Position numbers and translations under genes: made by a program. Positions 6,314-6,805 of a stretch of DNA of 6,805 nucleotides are shown here, one piece after another; the stretch's first letter is position 1, and every line of letters begins with the position of its first letter. The stretch comes from Verrucomicrobia bacterium UBA6015 (lineage in GTDB: Bacteria > Verrucomicrobiota > Kiritimatiellia > UBA8416): the NCBI GenBank assembly GCA_002428045.1, contig DIZZ01000217.1, positions 1 to 6,805 on the forward strand, read 5' to 3'. Below the pieces are notes generated by a model that saw nothing but the letters and a program-made list of their open reading frames with translations, was not told where the DNA came from and ran no database searches.

Positions 6314-6805
6314 ATGAAAAATGTAGCATCAGTGAAGTTCCCAAACGAAGGCAAGGGGCGCACCCAGAGCCAAGGTGCTGGCATCGAATTGTTGGCACAC
6401 GAAATCCCGACGAAGCAAGGCCCGCATGGTTATACCGTGAGAGCGTACGATTGCACACTGCGTTTCCGCCTAGTGGGGCAGAATGGAATCAATCATCAGT
6501 GCCTTGAGCTTGGCCACTTTAGAGATGACCAGCTCGGAAAGCTCGCGGAATGCGTCAGCGGAGTTTATCGCCGCGGGATCGGTGTTCTCGGCCGTTCCGT
6601 CCAGCAGCTCGACAAGGTCTACGGCAACGGCGCATCAAGCACCAAACTCGTTATGGACGGCATGAATGAAATCATGAAGGAGCTCAACTTGTGTATCGAA
6701 TGCGGCAGCCGGTGCGGGCATTGCCGCAGTACTTCGGTTGGAATGGTTCACCCTGATCGGCTCTACGATATTTCTCTATCCGTAGAGGCTCTTGCAGAAC
6801 CCCTC
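6314..6805 (+). CDS. Hypothetical protein with CxxCx3CxxC cluster (runs off right edge)
   Basis: An open frame of 164 codons continues past the right edge. The start is strong: AGGAGG at 6301-6306 is 7 bases before the ATG. The product begins MKNVASVKFPNEGKGRTQSQ. It has a region of probable beta strands (GYTVRAYDCTLRFRLVGQ, residues 39-56) and then a helical part, about 73-125. It also has a four-cysteine cluster, LCIECGSRCGHC at 126-137 (C127, C130, C134, C137), which could bind zinc or another metal. No signal peptide or membrane segment is visible. I do not recognise the family. It is on the same strand as the helix-turn-helix gene but 271 bp away, so it probably has its own promoter. Functional class is unknown; a mobile-element or regulatory protein would fit the setting but is not shown. 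Confidence 0.75.
   Translation, partial: MKNVASVKFPNEGKGRTQSQGAGIELLAHEIPTKQGPHGYTVRAYDCTLRFRLVGQNGINHQCLELGHFRDDQLGKLAECVSGVYRRGIGVLGRSVQQLDKVYGNGASSTKLVMDGMNEIMKELNLCIECGSRCGHCRSTSVGMVHPDRLYDISLSVEALAEPL

Noticed and set aside
6046..6384. Minus-strand frame of 112 codons near the right edge
   Set aside because: No ribosome site, unlike any protein, and overlaps the strongly initiated plus-strand gene at 6314.
6154..6507. Plus-strand frame beginning with TTG in the GTCG array
   Set aside because: No Shine-Dalgarno site, the product is basic and low in structure, and it overlaps the 6314 gene in another frame. The array is better read as DNA repeats.

Overview
This window is one edge of a phage-defence locus, a type 2 BREX (Pgl) system, with its divergent flank. 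The sequence is GC-rich over most of its length, and starts mostly have recognisable Shine-Dalgarno sites. It suggests a GC-rich bacterium, plausibly a proteobacterium. That is an inference; nothing here fixes the genus.

Minus-strand half (1-4775). One operon reads right to left. The large gene pglW (570-4775) encodes 1401 residues: a NERD nuclease-like domain, a degenerate kinase, an intact Ser/Thr kinase, an RNA polymerase alpha-CTD-like helix-hairpin-helix region, a sigma-region-4-like helix-turn-helix and a long C-terminal region. The start of pglX (1-358), the BREX adenine methyltransferase, runs off the left edge. Between them lies what looks like a 211-bp gap, but it is exactly filled by a 72-codon reading frame (355-573). 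This frame has an AAGGAGG ribosome site and overlaps both pglW and pglX by ATGA. It also carries two pairs of a TCCGGACAT repeat. It is either an undescribed small BREX-linked gene or a coupling/regulatory leader.

Divergent intergenic region (4776-5118). About 340 bp separate pglW from a plus-strand gene. It holds a weak promoter candidate for pglW, a promoter candidate with GCTGGCAA direct repeats for the plus-strand gene, and a short palindrome (TGAACG-CT-CGTTCA) that could be an operator.

Plus-strand half (5119-6805). The first gene (5119-6042) encodes a 307-residue protein with an unrecognised N-terminal part and a C-terminal excisionase/MerR-type helix-turn-helix. It is a candidate local regulator. 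A 271-bp non-coding stretch follows, with a 9-bp inverted repeat at the stop codon and an 11-bp-periodic GTCG array. Then comes a strongly initiated gene of unknown function (6314 to the right edge) with a CxxCx3CxxC cluster.

How the parts work together: in BREX type 2, PglX is the methyltransferase that marks host DNA, and PglW is the kinase component needed for phage resistance. The remaining core genes (pglY, pglZ and accessory genes) are expected beyond the left edge. The divergent helix-turn-helix gene and the repeat arrays are the parts of the window that known BREX biology does not explain.
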